Shown: positions 36,133 to 47,633, numbered from the stretch's first letter. The stretch: 64,000 bases of DNA from Astropecten irregularis (GCA_963971285.1 OZ020261.1:806001-870000); one strand, 5' to 3'. The notes: generated by a model from the sequence alone, not told the origin. A program made the numbers and translations.

Positions 36133-39100
36133 ATGGCGCGGGGCTTGTTCAAATACTTAGTCGCAGAGCACGTACTGTTTGTGTACATGCTGGCATACGG
36201 CCCGATCATCACAACTCAGACGCAGTATATTGAAAAGAGAATCATGGAACAATTAGGAATCCCGAGCTTAAACATGACAAGATGCGTCGCTAATAAGTCC
36301 AGCTCGCAGTACGTGGAGCTAGAAAATGTTCAGAAAGAGGCCAGCATGTGGACTGTTTACCTCTCTGGGGCTGTTTCCCTGTGCATCATATTCTCCTCAA
36401 ATTTTTGGGGAGCGTTGTGCGATAAGCACGGCCGTTACATCGCTCTTGTGGTCCCTTGCATCGGTCTCCTCATGTCGGCTGTCATCAACCTCCTAGTTGT
36501 GTACTTCACCCTGCCGCTCTACTTTTTAATCTTTGGAAGCCTTGTACAAGGAATATCCGGAGACATGACAACCTTTTTAGTAGGTTTCTCTGGATACACG
36601 TCGGATGCAACACTCCCAAAGAGCAAGGAGCGCACCCTGCGTTTTTTCCTGCTTGACGTCATCTTTTCAGTGGGAGTCTCCATCTCTCAGCTTTTTGCCG
36701 GATTCATTATTAAGTCGTTTGGTTTTGCTGCTCTGTACTTGGCCGTCATCGGATTCATAGCCATCACAGCCTCTCTGATCATATTCTGTTTGCCAGACCG
36801 TGCACCGATCCACGATGCATCATCGAGCACAGAGTCCAACCTACCTTCCAGTCCACTTAACATCTTCAAGAACGTCTACAATCTGTTTCGCAGGGAGAAG
36901 CAACGAGGCTGGCTTCTGGCAGGTTTCAACTTCGTCATGTGCACCTCATTTGTGAATAGCATTTCATTCATAAGCTTGAGTGTGCTCTACACTACAGGGG
37001 AACCGTTCTGTATGAATCCTTTGCTTGAGGGTTACTATATTGGAACTTTGGGCGGTGTTGTAGCAGTAGGTATGTTGAACTTGATACCCACATGTGGTAC
37101 ATGTCACACGGAATGTACATGTAGGGTAGAATTTATAACCATGATAATACCGACCGGAAAGAACTCTTAGCCGTATACTATTGTGTGATAAAGTGCCGGT
37201 ATCTACCTAATTTATGTAGACAGTTGTGCTTGTGGCACGTACACATGACATTATCATTATCCTTGGTCATCGTGCTACATGTACACCATTGGTCGGGAAA
37301 TAGATAATATGCAAACTAGGCTTGCCCTTCACTGACTTGGATGAGCACTGTATAATCTGTGAGTGCACGTGAAAAAATCACGTGCTGGCTGAGGTGGGAT
37401 TCAAACCCACGACCTCCTGCCTACTAGTGCAGATGCCATACCGCTAGGCCACCGAGCTAGCTGGGGTCAGCGGGGTGAATCTAATCCAATATCACAGCGG
37501 GTACTGCAGTAAATCATGAATATTAAATCGGTGAAGGGCATAGTTTGTCTACGTGTACACGTTCTTGAAAAAATATTTCAAGTTCTAAACTCCCTGGTGA
37601 GTGTACAGGTTGAATCAAAAAGAAGTTGACCGACATGACCGAGATTTGTAAATTCAACCAATGTGATGTCACTCAAAAGTTCAGTAAATCATACTTAACA
37701 AGCGCTCTCTCCTACTTATTTTTACAAAAAAATGAAACAAATTTTCGGTAATCATTCCTATCAAAGAAATATATTCCTACTTTTCCTGTTCTCATTTTGC
37801 AAGCTGTACATGGAATGTTAATACTTTACAGAATCTAAACATCTGAGTAAGTAGCAAAGGGTAGTAAAGATTACTTTATATTTGTGTTGTCCAATAGGCC
37901 TATTCCATGGATAGCTTGCAAAATTAGTACCTTCATTAGTCCTCTTAGGAATGATAAATTTGTTAAATTATTTTTTTTCCTAATAAGCAGGAGGGGGTGT
38001 TTGTTAAACATGTTTTACTGAACTGTTGGGTGTCATTGGCTTGATTTGAAAAACAGCACCAATCTCGTTCACCTTCTTTTTGAATCATTGTGGTGAGTGT
38101 ATTTTTGACAGAATCCTTATAATATTCAAGGATTCAAAACGCTACGATCAAAACTTGTCATGCCATCGTAACTTCAAGCATTTTACAAATTTCAGGTCAT
38201 TATTTTTACTGATGAGCAGTTTGCAGCAGTATATTACTAGTTTATTACTAGTTTATTACTTGTATTGAGTAACATGTATTAATTTGTATTACTTGATTAA
38301 TATTCAACATCAGTAAAATAACATTGTAATATTAAATGTTGAAAAACTTTTTTCCCTGCAGGAACTTTGTTTAGCGGAACCATACTGAACAGGTTTCTTA
38401 CCAAGTTTCCCATGATGCACCTGTCTTCCTTTACAACGATTCTGGGTTTTGTCCTCATCGCCCTCGCACGCAGCTACCTGACGCTGTATTTGGGTACGGT
38501 ATCAATTTTTTTTTCAATATTAAAGGCTGCTTATGGAGGAGGTTTTACTGCGTCAAAGAATGCAGATTCATCATGTTCATGGGCAAAAATATCAAGAAAG
38601 AAACAATAACATTCATATGTATGGGACTGGAAAATTTACATATATGAATGTTATTGTTTCTTTCTTGATATTTTTGCCCATGAACATGATGAATTTGCCT
38701 TTCTTTGACAAGCATGACAAGTATGAAATTACCTTTAACTGTTTAAGTGAATTTTTGAAAACTAGAATAAAAACAAAAATGTATTCATATTTTGGATGGT
38801 CATGTTGGCGTAGCAGTTCTTTCCTCACCTGTCACCTCTGTGGACCGGGTTCGAGGCCAGCTTGGTCCACATCTGGATTGGGTTTTCAGTCCCTACCTGA
38901 TTCTGTGGGTTTTACCTAGAATATTACTCTGGGGTTTTCCCCCACCTCCACTGTATCTTCTTCTCATCGTCTTTCCATAAAAAGTTTCATCAGGCTTTTG
39001 AGCTACTGTGCCTAAGGTGCTTAAATTGAGGAATCCTTGGTTTCATAACCAGAAATAGATAATAATTTTCTGTTCATCACAAAAAATTAAAAGAAGTAAA

Positions 39101-42100
39101 CGGTAAAAAAGACCAAGAGTGATAAGTGGAGGATACCTGGCGATAGCCAAACCTCAAAGCTTATATTAGACCAAAATTTAATGTATACCATGTATACAGG
39201 GTGTCTCCAAAAAAACTATACACTTTTGAAATGGCTGCCAAATAACAAATTATATGATTTTTGGTGGAAAGTTTTATATGTATGGAAAGCTCAGACACTC
39301 AACTTTCATATGCCGTCAAAAAATTCTGAAAATGATTCATGCTTGGGTGATCACCACTCACTTTTGTAAAGGGTTTGGAAATTAGGTTGCGCAATGAGAT
39401 GTTTAACAAATCTTTGGAGACTTGAATTGGAGAGGGGGAGGGGGTAATTCTTCACTATTCATTGAAGGTTTTTATCACAAATTGAAAGGACAATTCCTGC
39501 GCAACCTAATTTCCATACCCTTTACAAAAGTGAGCAGTGCTCACCCAAGCATGGATTATTTTCGGAATTTTTTTATGTCATATGAAAGTTGGGTGTCTGA
39601 GCTTTCCATACATATAAAACTTTTCCACCAAAAATCATATAATTTGTTATTTGGCGGCCATTTCAAAAGTGTATAGTTTTTTTTGAGACACCCTGTATAT
39701 TTGTAGTTATTGATAATCTTATTACTGTACAATGTTCTTGATTTCTCAGGTGTTGCTTCCACTCTTTTCATTCTAACGAACGTGTCTCTTTCAAGAACCA
39801 GTTTGGCCAATTTGGTGGAACCAAATGAACAAGGTATCATATCATTCTTAGAACCTGCCTTTAATTTCAATCAGTTTACTAACTGATGTTCTTTCAAAAA
39901 GAAAAGGATATTAACTTTCAAATTTTCTAATAATTTTATTGGGGATAGTGAAACACGGTCAGAAAATATCTTTTGTTAAAAGGTTCAGTAATGGATTGGT
40001 AACATACCCAAACCGAAATGTTCACGGATTTACCTATAATTATCAGGGTATGAAGATGGTGCTGGGAGAAACATACCGTTACAATATGTCCACATGAAAT
40101 GCTGTATTTATCCAGAAAGATGTCAAACAAAGACCGAAAACAGTTTCGATCCCGGGTTAAGATCAAAACCGTTCTTTATGTTTGAAAAGAAAAGGTCTGG
40201 TTTTCGTTATTTTCTCGTGACCCATATGTCCAATTCAGCTCAAATTTTTACAACTTTATTATTTCATGCACATATTAGATCAGACAAAATGAGAGTGCTG
40301 TTGTGTGAACTTTACCAATCATGTATTATTTAAAAAAAGGTCAAATTTTTCCTTCAGCATAAAGTGCTTGTAAAAATTGCCTTGTGTGACTTTGCCCATC
40401 AGTCCATTTCGTTTCTACTTTTTATCTCATTTTGCTAACATCAAATGACCACAATGAAAGCTGACTGGATTTGTTTTAAGTTTTTGAAAAATAAACAAAG
40501 AGAAATTGATTGGAGCGGGATTCGAACCAGCGACCTCCGGAAAACCTTACCGGCGCTCTTACCAACTGAGCTATCCAGCCCTATAGATATTGGTGGTGTC
40601 CTTAATAGTCAGTTAGCTTTGTCATTAATTTGTTTAAGTCGTCATTGAAAAGTGAATAATGAAAAATTGATTTGAGTGGGATTCGAACTTGTGACCTTAG
40701 AATACTGTAAAGTGTATTGTTGCTCTCAGCACTCTTACCAACTGAGCTATCCAGTTGTCTGAAATAGCCAATTATCATTGTTTGTTCTTTTAGTTGTAAT
40801 TTTCATATTTTTTTTAATTTGATGTCCTAGGTGTCGTCTTTGCATTCAGTGGCTGTCTGGCGAGTTTGTGTTATTTTGCGTCTCCCATCGTCTATAATGT
40901 CATCTTTTCTAGCACGTTGCACTTCATGAATGGCTTTGTCTTCCTGGTGATGGCTGGGGTCATACTGATCGGCTGGATTGTTATTGTGTGAGTACTCCTA
41001 CATATCCTCTATAAATGCATTTTGTTGCAATTGTCTGATACAGTTGGTCTTGTTCTTGTCATTGTTCTTGTCCATGTTGTGTTCATAGTTTTGGGCATGC
41101 ATGGTCCTGGTTCTTACATATAGTAGTGGAGAACTGGTTAAGGCTCTGGCTCTTGATTTGGCTCTGGCACTGGCTCAAGTTCTGGTTCTGGTTCTGTTTT
41201 GGTTCTAATTCTGGTTCTGGCCATGGCTCTAGCTGTGGCTGTCGTTCTGTTTCTGGCTTTGGTCTTGGTTGTGGTTCAGGCTCTGGTTCAGGCTCTGGTT
41301 CTGGTTCTGGTTCTGGTTCTTATTCTGGCTATGACTTTGGTTCAGGCTCTGGTTCTGGCTCTGGTCCTTATTCTTGTTTTGGTTCTATTCCTTGTTTTGG
41401 TCCTGGTTCTTGGTTCTGGTTCTATCTCAGGCTCTGGTTCTGGTTTTTTTTTTGGCTCAGGTTCACTTTTCATCTCTGGTCCTTGATATGGCTCTGGCTC
41501 AGGTTCTGGGTCTAATTCTGGTTCTGGTTCTAGTCCTTGTTTTGGTTCTGGTTCTTACCCTGGTTCTGGTTATGTCTCTGGTTCTGGTTCAGGTTCTTGT
41601 TCTAATTTTGGCAATGACTTTGGCTCAGGCTCTGGCTCTGGTTCTGGCTTTGGATCTGGTTCTGGTTCTCGTTTTGGTTCTGGGTCTAGTCCTTGTTTTG
41701 GTTCTTGTTCTGGTTCTGGTTATGGCTTTGGCTCAGGCTCTGGTTCTGGTTCTGGCTCTGGTTCTCGATCTGGATCTGGTTTTGGTCCTTGTTTTGGTTC
41801 TGGATCTAGTCCTTTTTTTTGTTCTTGTTCTTGCCGTTGTTTTTGGTTTTTGCTGTGGTTCTGGTTAAGGCGCTGGCTCTGGTTCTGGCTCTGGCTCTTT
41901 TTCTGGTTATGGCTCTGTTTCTGGTTCTTGATGTGGTTTGTTCCTGGCTCAAGTTCTGGTTCTGGTCTTGGGCCTGCATGGTGCTCACTCTGTTTCTATG
42001 AACCTGTTCTCTGTGTTGCCCCTTGTTCAGTCCAGGTCATCATGATCTTCGTTCTCGTTCTGGTTCTAGTTATGATTCTGGTTTTGGTTGAAGCTCTGCT

Positions 42101-42710
42101 ATTGCCATTAGTTAGTTCAACCAATCATTGCTGCATAAAATTTCAACAAGATTTTAACAATTTCAATTTTACAGAGTTCTCCACTTCTTCGAGCCAAAGC
42201 AGAGGGATGGCTATGTGTCTTTAAATAGCGAAGGTAAACAAATCTAAATAATAATAAGTCATCGTAAAGTGAACAACCAGGGACATCCAGAACACTGTAC
42301 TGGCGCTCTTAATGGACCCTTCCGGCCTGTCAATCAACTGTGCGCTTTGACCAATTGGAGGACTCCTTTTAATCATGTGACCTCGAAAGCCTCATTCAAA
42401 CTCGGTCACACGTTGTATGTAAACACATACGTGGGCGAGGTTTAAGAGCAAAGCCGGAATGGTCCATACCAAATGAGCTACCCAGCAATGCTGGTGGTGT
42501 CCCTAATATTCAATTATCTTTGTCCAGTAATTGTTATTTTAAAACTTCAAATTCATTTTGAATTTTTGTTTTCTTTAAATATTGTTATGAATGAACACTT
42601 GATTTCTTGTTTGTGTATACCTTACCATTAACCATGTTAACAGTATGTCATTGCAAGTAACGCCATTTTCATTTTATTTTGTCATTGCAGATAATTCGGT
42701 TGACACCTGA
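36133..42710 (+). CDS. SLC46-family MFS transporter, six exons, 462 aa
   Basis: Exons: 36133-37069, 38362-38493, 39750-39833, 40831-40987, 42175-42233, 42691-42710. Introns are GT-AG, phases agree, and the total of 1389 nt is 463 codons. The protein is a polytopic membrane protein: TM1 at about 10-30 is followed by an extracellular loop with two N-glycosylation sequons (NMT at 47, NKS at 54), and a loop with the motif-A core GALCDKHGR (D97, R101) follows TM2. A hydrophilic central loop (about 220-260) separates the halves. Length and layout fit SLC46 members (human about 450-460 aa), which carry folates or other small organic or muropeptide-type solutes, often proton-coupled. Which paralogue this is, and its substrate, cannot be told from sequence alone. 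The final exon encodes only the last residues (NSVDT). An AG after a pyrimidine tract at 36040-36041 suggests an upstream non-coding exon spliced to a leader ending at 36132. Confidence 0.9.
37285..37555 (-). mobile_element. tRNA-derived SINE, minus strand, in SLC46 intron 1
   Basis: Minus-strand reading gives GCTCGGTGGCCTAGCGG (A box) and GTGGGTTTGAATCCCACC (B box), then a body with CACGTG, a GCACTG..CAGTGCTCATCC stretch and GGCAAGCCTA..TTTGCATATTATC. The body equals the units at 48165-48635. Confidence 0.8.
38524..38734. mobile_element. Short MITE family A derivative forming a near-perfect hairpin, TTAA at both ends
   Basis: TTAA flanks at 38520-38523 and 38735-38738. Inside, about 55 bases containing ATCATGTTCATGGGCAAAAA are followed after a short loop by a near-exact inverse copy (together 38567-38690). 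One arm is the family A right end, so the element looks like an inverted duplication of that end. It lies 30 bp after SLC46 exon 2. Confidence 0.8.
38793..39030 (+). mobile_element. tRNA-derived SINE in SLC46 intron 2
   Basis: The tRNA-like head contains GGCGTAGCAGTTC (A-box region) and CCGGGTTCGAGGCC (B box). It is followed by a body with GGGTTTTACC and CTCTGGGGTTTTCCCCCACC. The TTTTTCTCCGGGTT body of the SINE at 53981 is comparable. Confidence 0.7.
39197..39695. mobile_element. Palindromic MITE, CAGGGTGTCTC termini, TA target, in SLC46 intron 2
   Basis: Arms of about 195 bp (39197-39392 and 39499-39695) are inverted copies, with a loop of about 105 bp. Both ends are flanked by TA, fitting Tc1/mariner-type insertion. 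It ends 54 bp before SLC46 exon 3. The frames inside the arms are not genes. Confidence 0.85.
39974..40331. mobile_element. MITE family B copy in SLC46 intron 3
   Basis: AGGTTCAGTAATGGATTGGTAAC starts the copy and ACCAATCATGTATTATTTAA ends it. Internal blocks equal those at 17470-17826, including the GATC..GATCAAAACC core. Confidence 0.75.
40507..40755 (-). mobile_element. Two tRNA-like SINE heads, minus strand, in SLC46 intron 3
   Basis: At 40507-40581 the minus strand reads GGCTGGATAGCTCAGTTGG and GGTCGCTGGTTCGAATCCCG. At 40668-40755 is a second copy with GATAGCTCAGTTGGTAAGAG and GTTCGAATCCCACTC, but about 12 bases longer in the anticodon region. A and B boxes are near consensus. Acceptor pairing is imperfect and there is no clear anticodon, so these are SINE heads or pseudogenes and not functional tRNA genes. 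Confidence 0.75.
41126..42095 (+). repeat. CTGGTT/CTGGCT hexanucleotide array, about 950 bp, in SLC46 intron 4
   Basis: The tract is almost continuous (T/C)CTGG(T/C)T repeat with phase slips, between exons 4 and 5. A hexamer repeat keeps all frames open, which accounts for the long Gly/Ser-rich and Leu/Val-rich open frames here. They are not genes. Confidence 0.92.
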
Positions 42711-42829
42711 ATTTTCATTCTGGTATTTGTGAAGGTAATCTCACTAAGAAACAACAATATGGATGCAGATATGTGGTAAATATCATTTAGATTAGTCAAC
42801 TTTCTATACTCAGAAGCCATATAACCCAT

Positions 42830-43425
42830 TAACTGCCATACCAGTGCTCTACCATCTGAGCTATCCAGCCCTATGATGGGGCCTCCCTATAGTCAACTAT
42901 CTTTGCTCAGGGTGCCAGTCAGAAGCCACATAACCCATGAATTGCCATACCAGTGCTCTACTCTCTGAGCTATCCAGCCCTATGATGGAGCCTCCCTATA
43001 GTCAACTATCTTTGCTCAGGGTGCCAGTCAGAAGCCATATAACCCATGAACTGCCATACCAGTGCTCTACCATCTGTGCTATCCAGCCATATGATGGGGC
43101 CTCCCTATAATCAACTACAGTATCTTTGCTCAGGGTGCCAGTCAGAAACCATAACTCATTAACTACCATACCAGTGCTCTACCATCTGAGCTATCCAGCC
43201 CTTTGATGGGGCATCCCTATATTCAACTATCTTTGCTCAGGGTGCCAGTCAGAAGCCATATACATGTAACCCAATAACTGCCATACCAGTGCTCTATCAT
43301 CTGAGCTATACAGCCCTATGATGGGGCTTCCCTGTAGTCAAGTATCATTGTTCAGAGTGCCATTCAGAAGCCATTTAGCTCATTAACTGCCATACCAGTG
43401 CTCTACCATCTGAGCTATCCAACCT
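42830..43425 (-). repeat. Tandem array of about 110 bp built on a tRNA-like half, six copies
   Basis: The block TGAGCTATCCAGCCC recurs near 42858, 42966, 43075, 43187, 43305 and 43416 (some copies diverged). On the minus strand each unit reads GGCTGGATAGCTCAGATGG then TAGAGCACTGGTATGGCAG, a good tRNA 5' half with an A box, followed by about 65 bases of unrelated spacer. There is no B box. It begins just after the transporter stop codon. Confidence 0.85.
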
Positions 43426-44108
43426 TTTTATATAAATAAAAAATGATTCTGTGCACAAACGTATTTGAAAGTACAACCCAGCTACAAGATCGAACCCCCA
43501 GGACGTGTCTACACTATTGTTTGCACTAAATGCCTTTGGTCAAGTACTCCCAAAATTCAAGGACATGGAATCGTGTACGGGCCAAATACATTTTATTTTC
43601 GAGTACTTTTAATAGAGTACAGGCCGAGTATTTGTCTGTACCTGAGGGTCTTGAGTTGTACTCGAGTACGAGTATGAGTACTCCAACACTGGCAATGTCT
43701 ATACACTGAAATTTAATTTCCTTTCATATGTAAACTGCACTGAAATTGTGACTGTACTAAAGATTTCTGTACAGCCTTTGAGCTGAAAACATACAAACTT
43801 GAAACTGTATTTCACCATAAATTGTTCACTAATCAGGACAAAATCACCTTATTCAAGATATCTTACAGTTGAAATTGTGACTGTTGTGTTGACAATACAT
43901 GTATAGTTCTATATGTGGACGTGGCTTGATTGCACCCGCCCCTTTCAATGTCTTACCTCATAACTATAGCACTCCAAATCCACAATGGACAATCAAGAAA
44001 TATTTGTAAAAGGTTTATACCATATTAATGAAATAATAACGATATTTTTCAGAATATTCATGTAATGAATATTCATATAATAATGAATTTATGATGAATA
44101 TATAAACA
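43426..44108. other. Intergenic, no gene seen
   Basis: GAGTACGAGTATGAGTACTCC and similar GAGTAC-rich words occur near 43600-43690; a comparable tract is at 58565-58750. Nothing else was recognised. Confidence 0.5.
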
Positions 44109-44539
44109 CAGGGTGTCCCAGAAAAAAATGCAACACTATGTTGGGACTCATTATGTTAAAATTTAACTGTTTATCACCTTAAGATTCAGACATATGAAAC
44201 AACCATGTCTTGGCTATCAGCATGTAGAATTTAAGCAAAATCGGGGTGAAATTGGCGAAAATATTACCAATTGAAAGAGTACTCCTTAAAAACAAATTTG
44301 CAAGGAAAAGATGCATTGTGGTCAATACACACATAATGTGTATGAAAGAAAGATAAAGATCTTGAGGTTGGGTAATTCAGTCTTAGTTTTTTCACTCAAT
44401 TTCAGTCCAATTTTGCTCAAATTCTACATGGTGATAGCCAAGACATGGCTGTATCACATATCTAAATTTTGAATTGATAAACCGTTTCATTTTCAATAGT
44501 TCTCGACACAAGTGTTGCATTTTTTTGGGGGACACCCTG
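44109..44539. mobile_element. Palindromic MITE, CAGGGTGTCCC termini
   Basis: The ends CAGGGTGTCCCAGAAAAAAA and its inverse flank internal inverted copies of ATGTCTTGGCTATCA..ATGTAGAATTT (about 44200-44235 and 44415-44450). The right flank is TA; the left has decayed to CA. The first ten terminal bases match the element at 39197-39695, but the interior differs. Confidence 0.8.
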
Positions 44540-44861
44540 TATATTGAATATAATGAAAGTTCGTATAATATTCATAATGAATATTTAAGGTGTGTTTTTC
44601 TATGCATGTTTGGTAATGATCATGTTGCATATTCTGTATAGAGTTGTTATATTTTTTTATCATATATAATATTGAAATCTCTTAATTATACACATAAAAG
44701 ATTATGTTGTATATATTCCAGTATTTTTTTGTAAAAACGCATTTTATATTGTCTTTCAAGTATAGGGAAATTTCAATGCACTTTCATTTTAATTCCTGAT
44801 ATTACTCCTGGCCTAATCCGGGTATTGGACACGTAATAAATATAGGTGTAAATAAATAAAT

Positions 44862-45324
44862 GGTGCACAAAACAAACTTCCGTTGATTTTGACGCCCTAA
44901 CACTTTTGGGTGATATGAGTAGTCTGAGTGTTTATAGCACATCTTAATCTGCAGTTTGATACCCTACTTGATACCAAGGACTCAACACTGTTTAATACAC
45001 ACACCATTTGTCAAAAGGTACACAACCAAAAGTTGCACTTTCGGGTATACAGTGTGTAGCTTTGAATAACCCATTGTTGATCTAGACAATAATATTCATA
45101 GCACATGGTAAGTTCAACCCGTTTACCTAAAAGTGTAACTTTTGATTTTGTACCTTTTAACAAACAATGGTGTGTGTATTGAACAGTTGAGTCCTTGGCA
45201 TCAAGTAGGGCATCAAAATGCAGCTTAAGATGTGCTCTAAACACCAGACTACTCATATCACCCCAAACCGATTAGATTCAAAGGGTTAGGGCATCAAAAT
45301 CAACGAAAGGTTATTTTTTGCACC
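44862..45324. mobile_element. Palindromic MITE with GGTGCA termini
   Basis: Arms of about 200 bp are inverted copies (matched words include GTTGATTTTGA, ATATGAGTAGTCTG, TGTTTAATACACACACCA and their inverses), with a centre near 45085. The right end TGCACCCTTTAT is the same as the right end and flank of the 1509-bp array MITE, so the two may share a transposase specificity. Confidence 0.8.
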
Positions 45325-45926
45325 CTTTATGTAAAGGTGCAACTACATGCACAAACATGAAATGGACTATTTTTGTTTCAAATTTTTTAATACTATAAAC
45401 TCTAGATGTTAAAGCTTATGTCAAGAATAGACATCTCATATTCTAGGCATTTAATTGTTGTATGTTCTAACACTAAAAGTGGTAATGATTGGTTCAATTG
45501 GTGCAAAGGTTTATCTACAAAACTGAAATATTTTGTATCCGATATTTTTTATACTATAAATCTTAATGTAAATGCTTATATTGTACATTCATGGTCTAGC
45601 GGTGGAAATAAATTAATGGTTTTTAAATTTTTGTTGTTTTGAGTAATTAAAGTTGGTTTGTTTCATCACGAATGATTAGTTTATTTATTAATTTAGGAAC
45701 TTCTGAAGTGCACCTGCCTTTGTTGCCCCAAGCATTGCCTTGGTGTCCTACTCACAATTTTATGTCATTTTTTAATCATAATTAGTGCCCCATAATAAGG
45801 TAAAACTGTCTCCCTTCATAATACTTTTGTGCCCCGTACTATCAATGTTTTTACTTCAGTATTGTTACTGGAGTAAAAACAACGATTAAATATTTATATG
45901 TATATACAATGTCAAGGTTCTGCTTA
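45325..45926. other. Intergenic AT-rich sequence, no gene seen
   Basis: A short imperfect direct duplication containing AATACTATAAA.TCTAGATGT is present near 45390 and 45540. No coding sequence was recognised. Confidence 0.5.
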
Positions 45927-46160
45927 AAGGCAGTATATGTTAAAATGTTAAAATGTTTCCGCCTGAAGTGGTGTATTTATCCAGAAATTAGTAAAACAAC
46001 GACCGAAAATCTTTTTGATCTTTTAAAAGATCAGAAATAAAAGAGAAAAGACTTCAGAAATACTGTGGCTGTTTTTCACTGTTTTCTCAAACACTGTCAA
46101 AGTGGGCACTGCATTGGACTGAAATTTTCACAGGGGACTGTTACTGTATCTGTTTTATAA
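45927..46160. mobile_element. MITE family A, partial copy
   Basis: It contains CGCCTGAAGTGGTGTATTTA, the GATCTTTTAAAAGATC palindrome and AATTTTCACAGGGGACTGTT in family order. A second left-end fragment lies at 46852-46905. Confidence 0.65.
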
Positions 46161-47633
46161 AATACAAAAATACAAGTAGCACTATATTGACTAACTAGAG
46201 TTTAAAAATAGCATGAGCTTTCGTAGCAACAACTACTTCATCAGATGCAATGAAGTGGCATCATCAAGCAAGGTATATGGGGCCAAGTCTGTGGTCTAGA
46301 CAAAAGGTAATGATGAGTCACTGATGTAGTGTGACAAGAAACCAGAGTCCCTGTTTAATCCTCTATTGATACAGTCTAGTCTTTGGATGATCTTTTGTTC
46401 ATATACAATAATTTGGCAATGAACTTGACAATTTCTGACATTTTTGCCGTAAATGGTTGCTCATAATCTATGAAAAGCACAACATTTATGCATAATTTAC
46501 TACTAGCTTGTACTACGGAAGAGTATAAGGGCCATCTGCCAAAAACAAATTCGAGTTGCTATCTCGCCGCAGCGAGTTATTGTCCTGAGTACCGTCTGCA
46601 TGTATCCGATATTGTGATTGACACAACAATGTTTGTGTGTGAAAAGGAAGAGCAAAATCGTACTGCACAGCCTCGAGTTATGTTGAGGAGGAAAGGGTGA
46701 GATGGATGAAGAAAGGGGGGAAAGAAGAAAGGGAGACAGGGATTGATTAAAGAAAAATGGAAGTAAAGAAGGGAAGCTGAATACCCAAGGTTTCGACCAA
46801 GAAAATTGACACTTTTCATTATCTTGCTCAGTCGGGATTCTGCCCACCCTTAAAGGTAGTATCATCTTTGGTAAGAGACCAAAACAGAAATGTTCACAGA
46901 TATTGCAAGAGCAACAGTAAAGTACACAAAGGAATCCTGTTATTTCTTTATAATTAGAAAATCATCACACCAGGATGAACGTTTTTCAATTGGTTCTTAT
47001 GTAGACTAAAACACATAAAAAGAACAACCATCTCGCATCTATGATTGGTCAAAGGACAACAAAAACGCTAAAAGGTGACTGATGAAGTGCGGCAAAATAA
47101 CGGTCAGAATATGCTTTGAACCCTTCATAAACTTGAGGAAAAATCCTAGGGATCAGCAACGAAAAAAATGATTGTTCTTTGAAAGATTTTCTCCTTCCCT
47201 TCATTCTTGGTTTCCCTCTTGCATGCATTTTGATTTGTTCAACTGATATTATTTTTGCAAGACAGCTAAACAGCCCACAAGTTGGATTTGTCTCCGACTC
47301 TCCGCCCTTTGCAATGGTACTCGGTTATAGACGGGTGGTATGTCAAATGACCCTACTATTCCAATATTCCTATTAACACAAGTTCCGTTTGCTCTTCTCA
47401 GCCTGGACCCACCACAATCATGATGGTTTTGTCTGCCCACTGTTCCATCATTCTGCCTACCTTCCACCTCAGACCTCAAACTAACCAATACCTCAATTTT
47501 TCATAATCCCCCATCGCTGTCTCCCTTTCTTCTTTCCCCTTTCTTCATTCATCTTCACCTTTATTTCCTCCTCAACAAACCCCCACCCCACCCCACCCCG
47601 CATACCCTATAAACCACCTTATAAACCACTTTC
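46161..47633. other. Intergenic, no gene seen
   Basis: Unique and low-complexity sequence, with purine-rich stretches at 46680-46780 and pyrimidine-rich at 47515-47600. The longest open frame (46503-46865, minus) is compositionally biased and has no domain, so it is not called. Confidence 0.5.

Noticed and set aside
40507..40581. Functional tRNA gene on the minus strand
   Set aside because: A and B boxes are good, but the anticodon loop and acceptor pairing are poor and several diverged relatives exist, so it fits a SINE head.
41126..41868. Gly/Ser-rich and Leu/Val-rich open frames resembling silk-like proteins
   Set aside because: All are translations of the CTGGTT hexanucleotide repeat, which keeps several frames open.
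42830..43425. CRISPR-like array
   Set aside because: Spacing is regular, but the whole unit including the spacer is repeated and the sequence is eukaryotic and tRNA-derived.
46503..46865. 120-codon minus-strand open frame
   Set aside because: Biased composition from a purine-rich strand, no domain, no splice sites that join to other exons.
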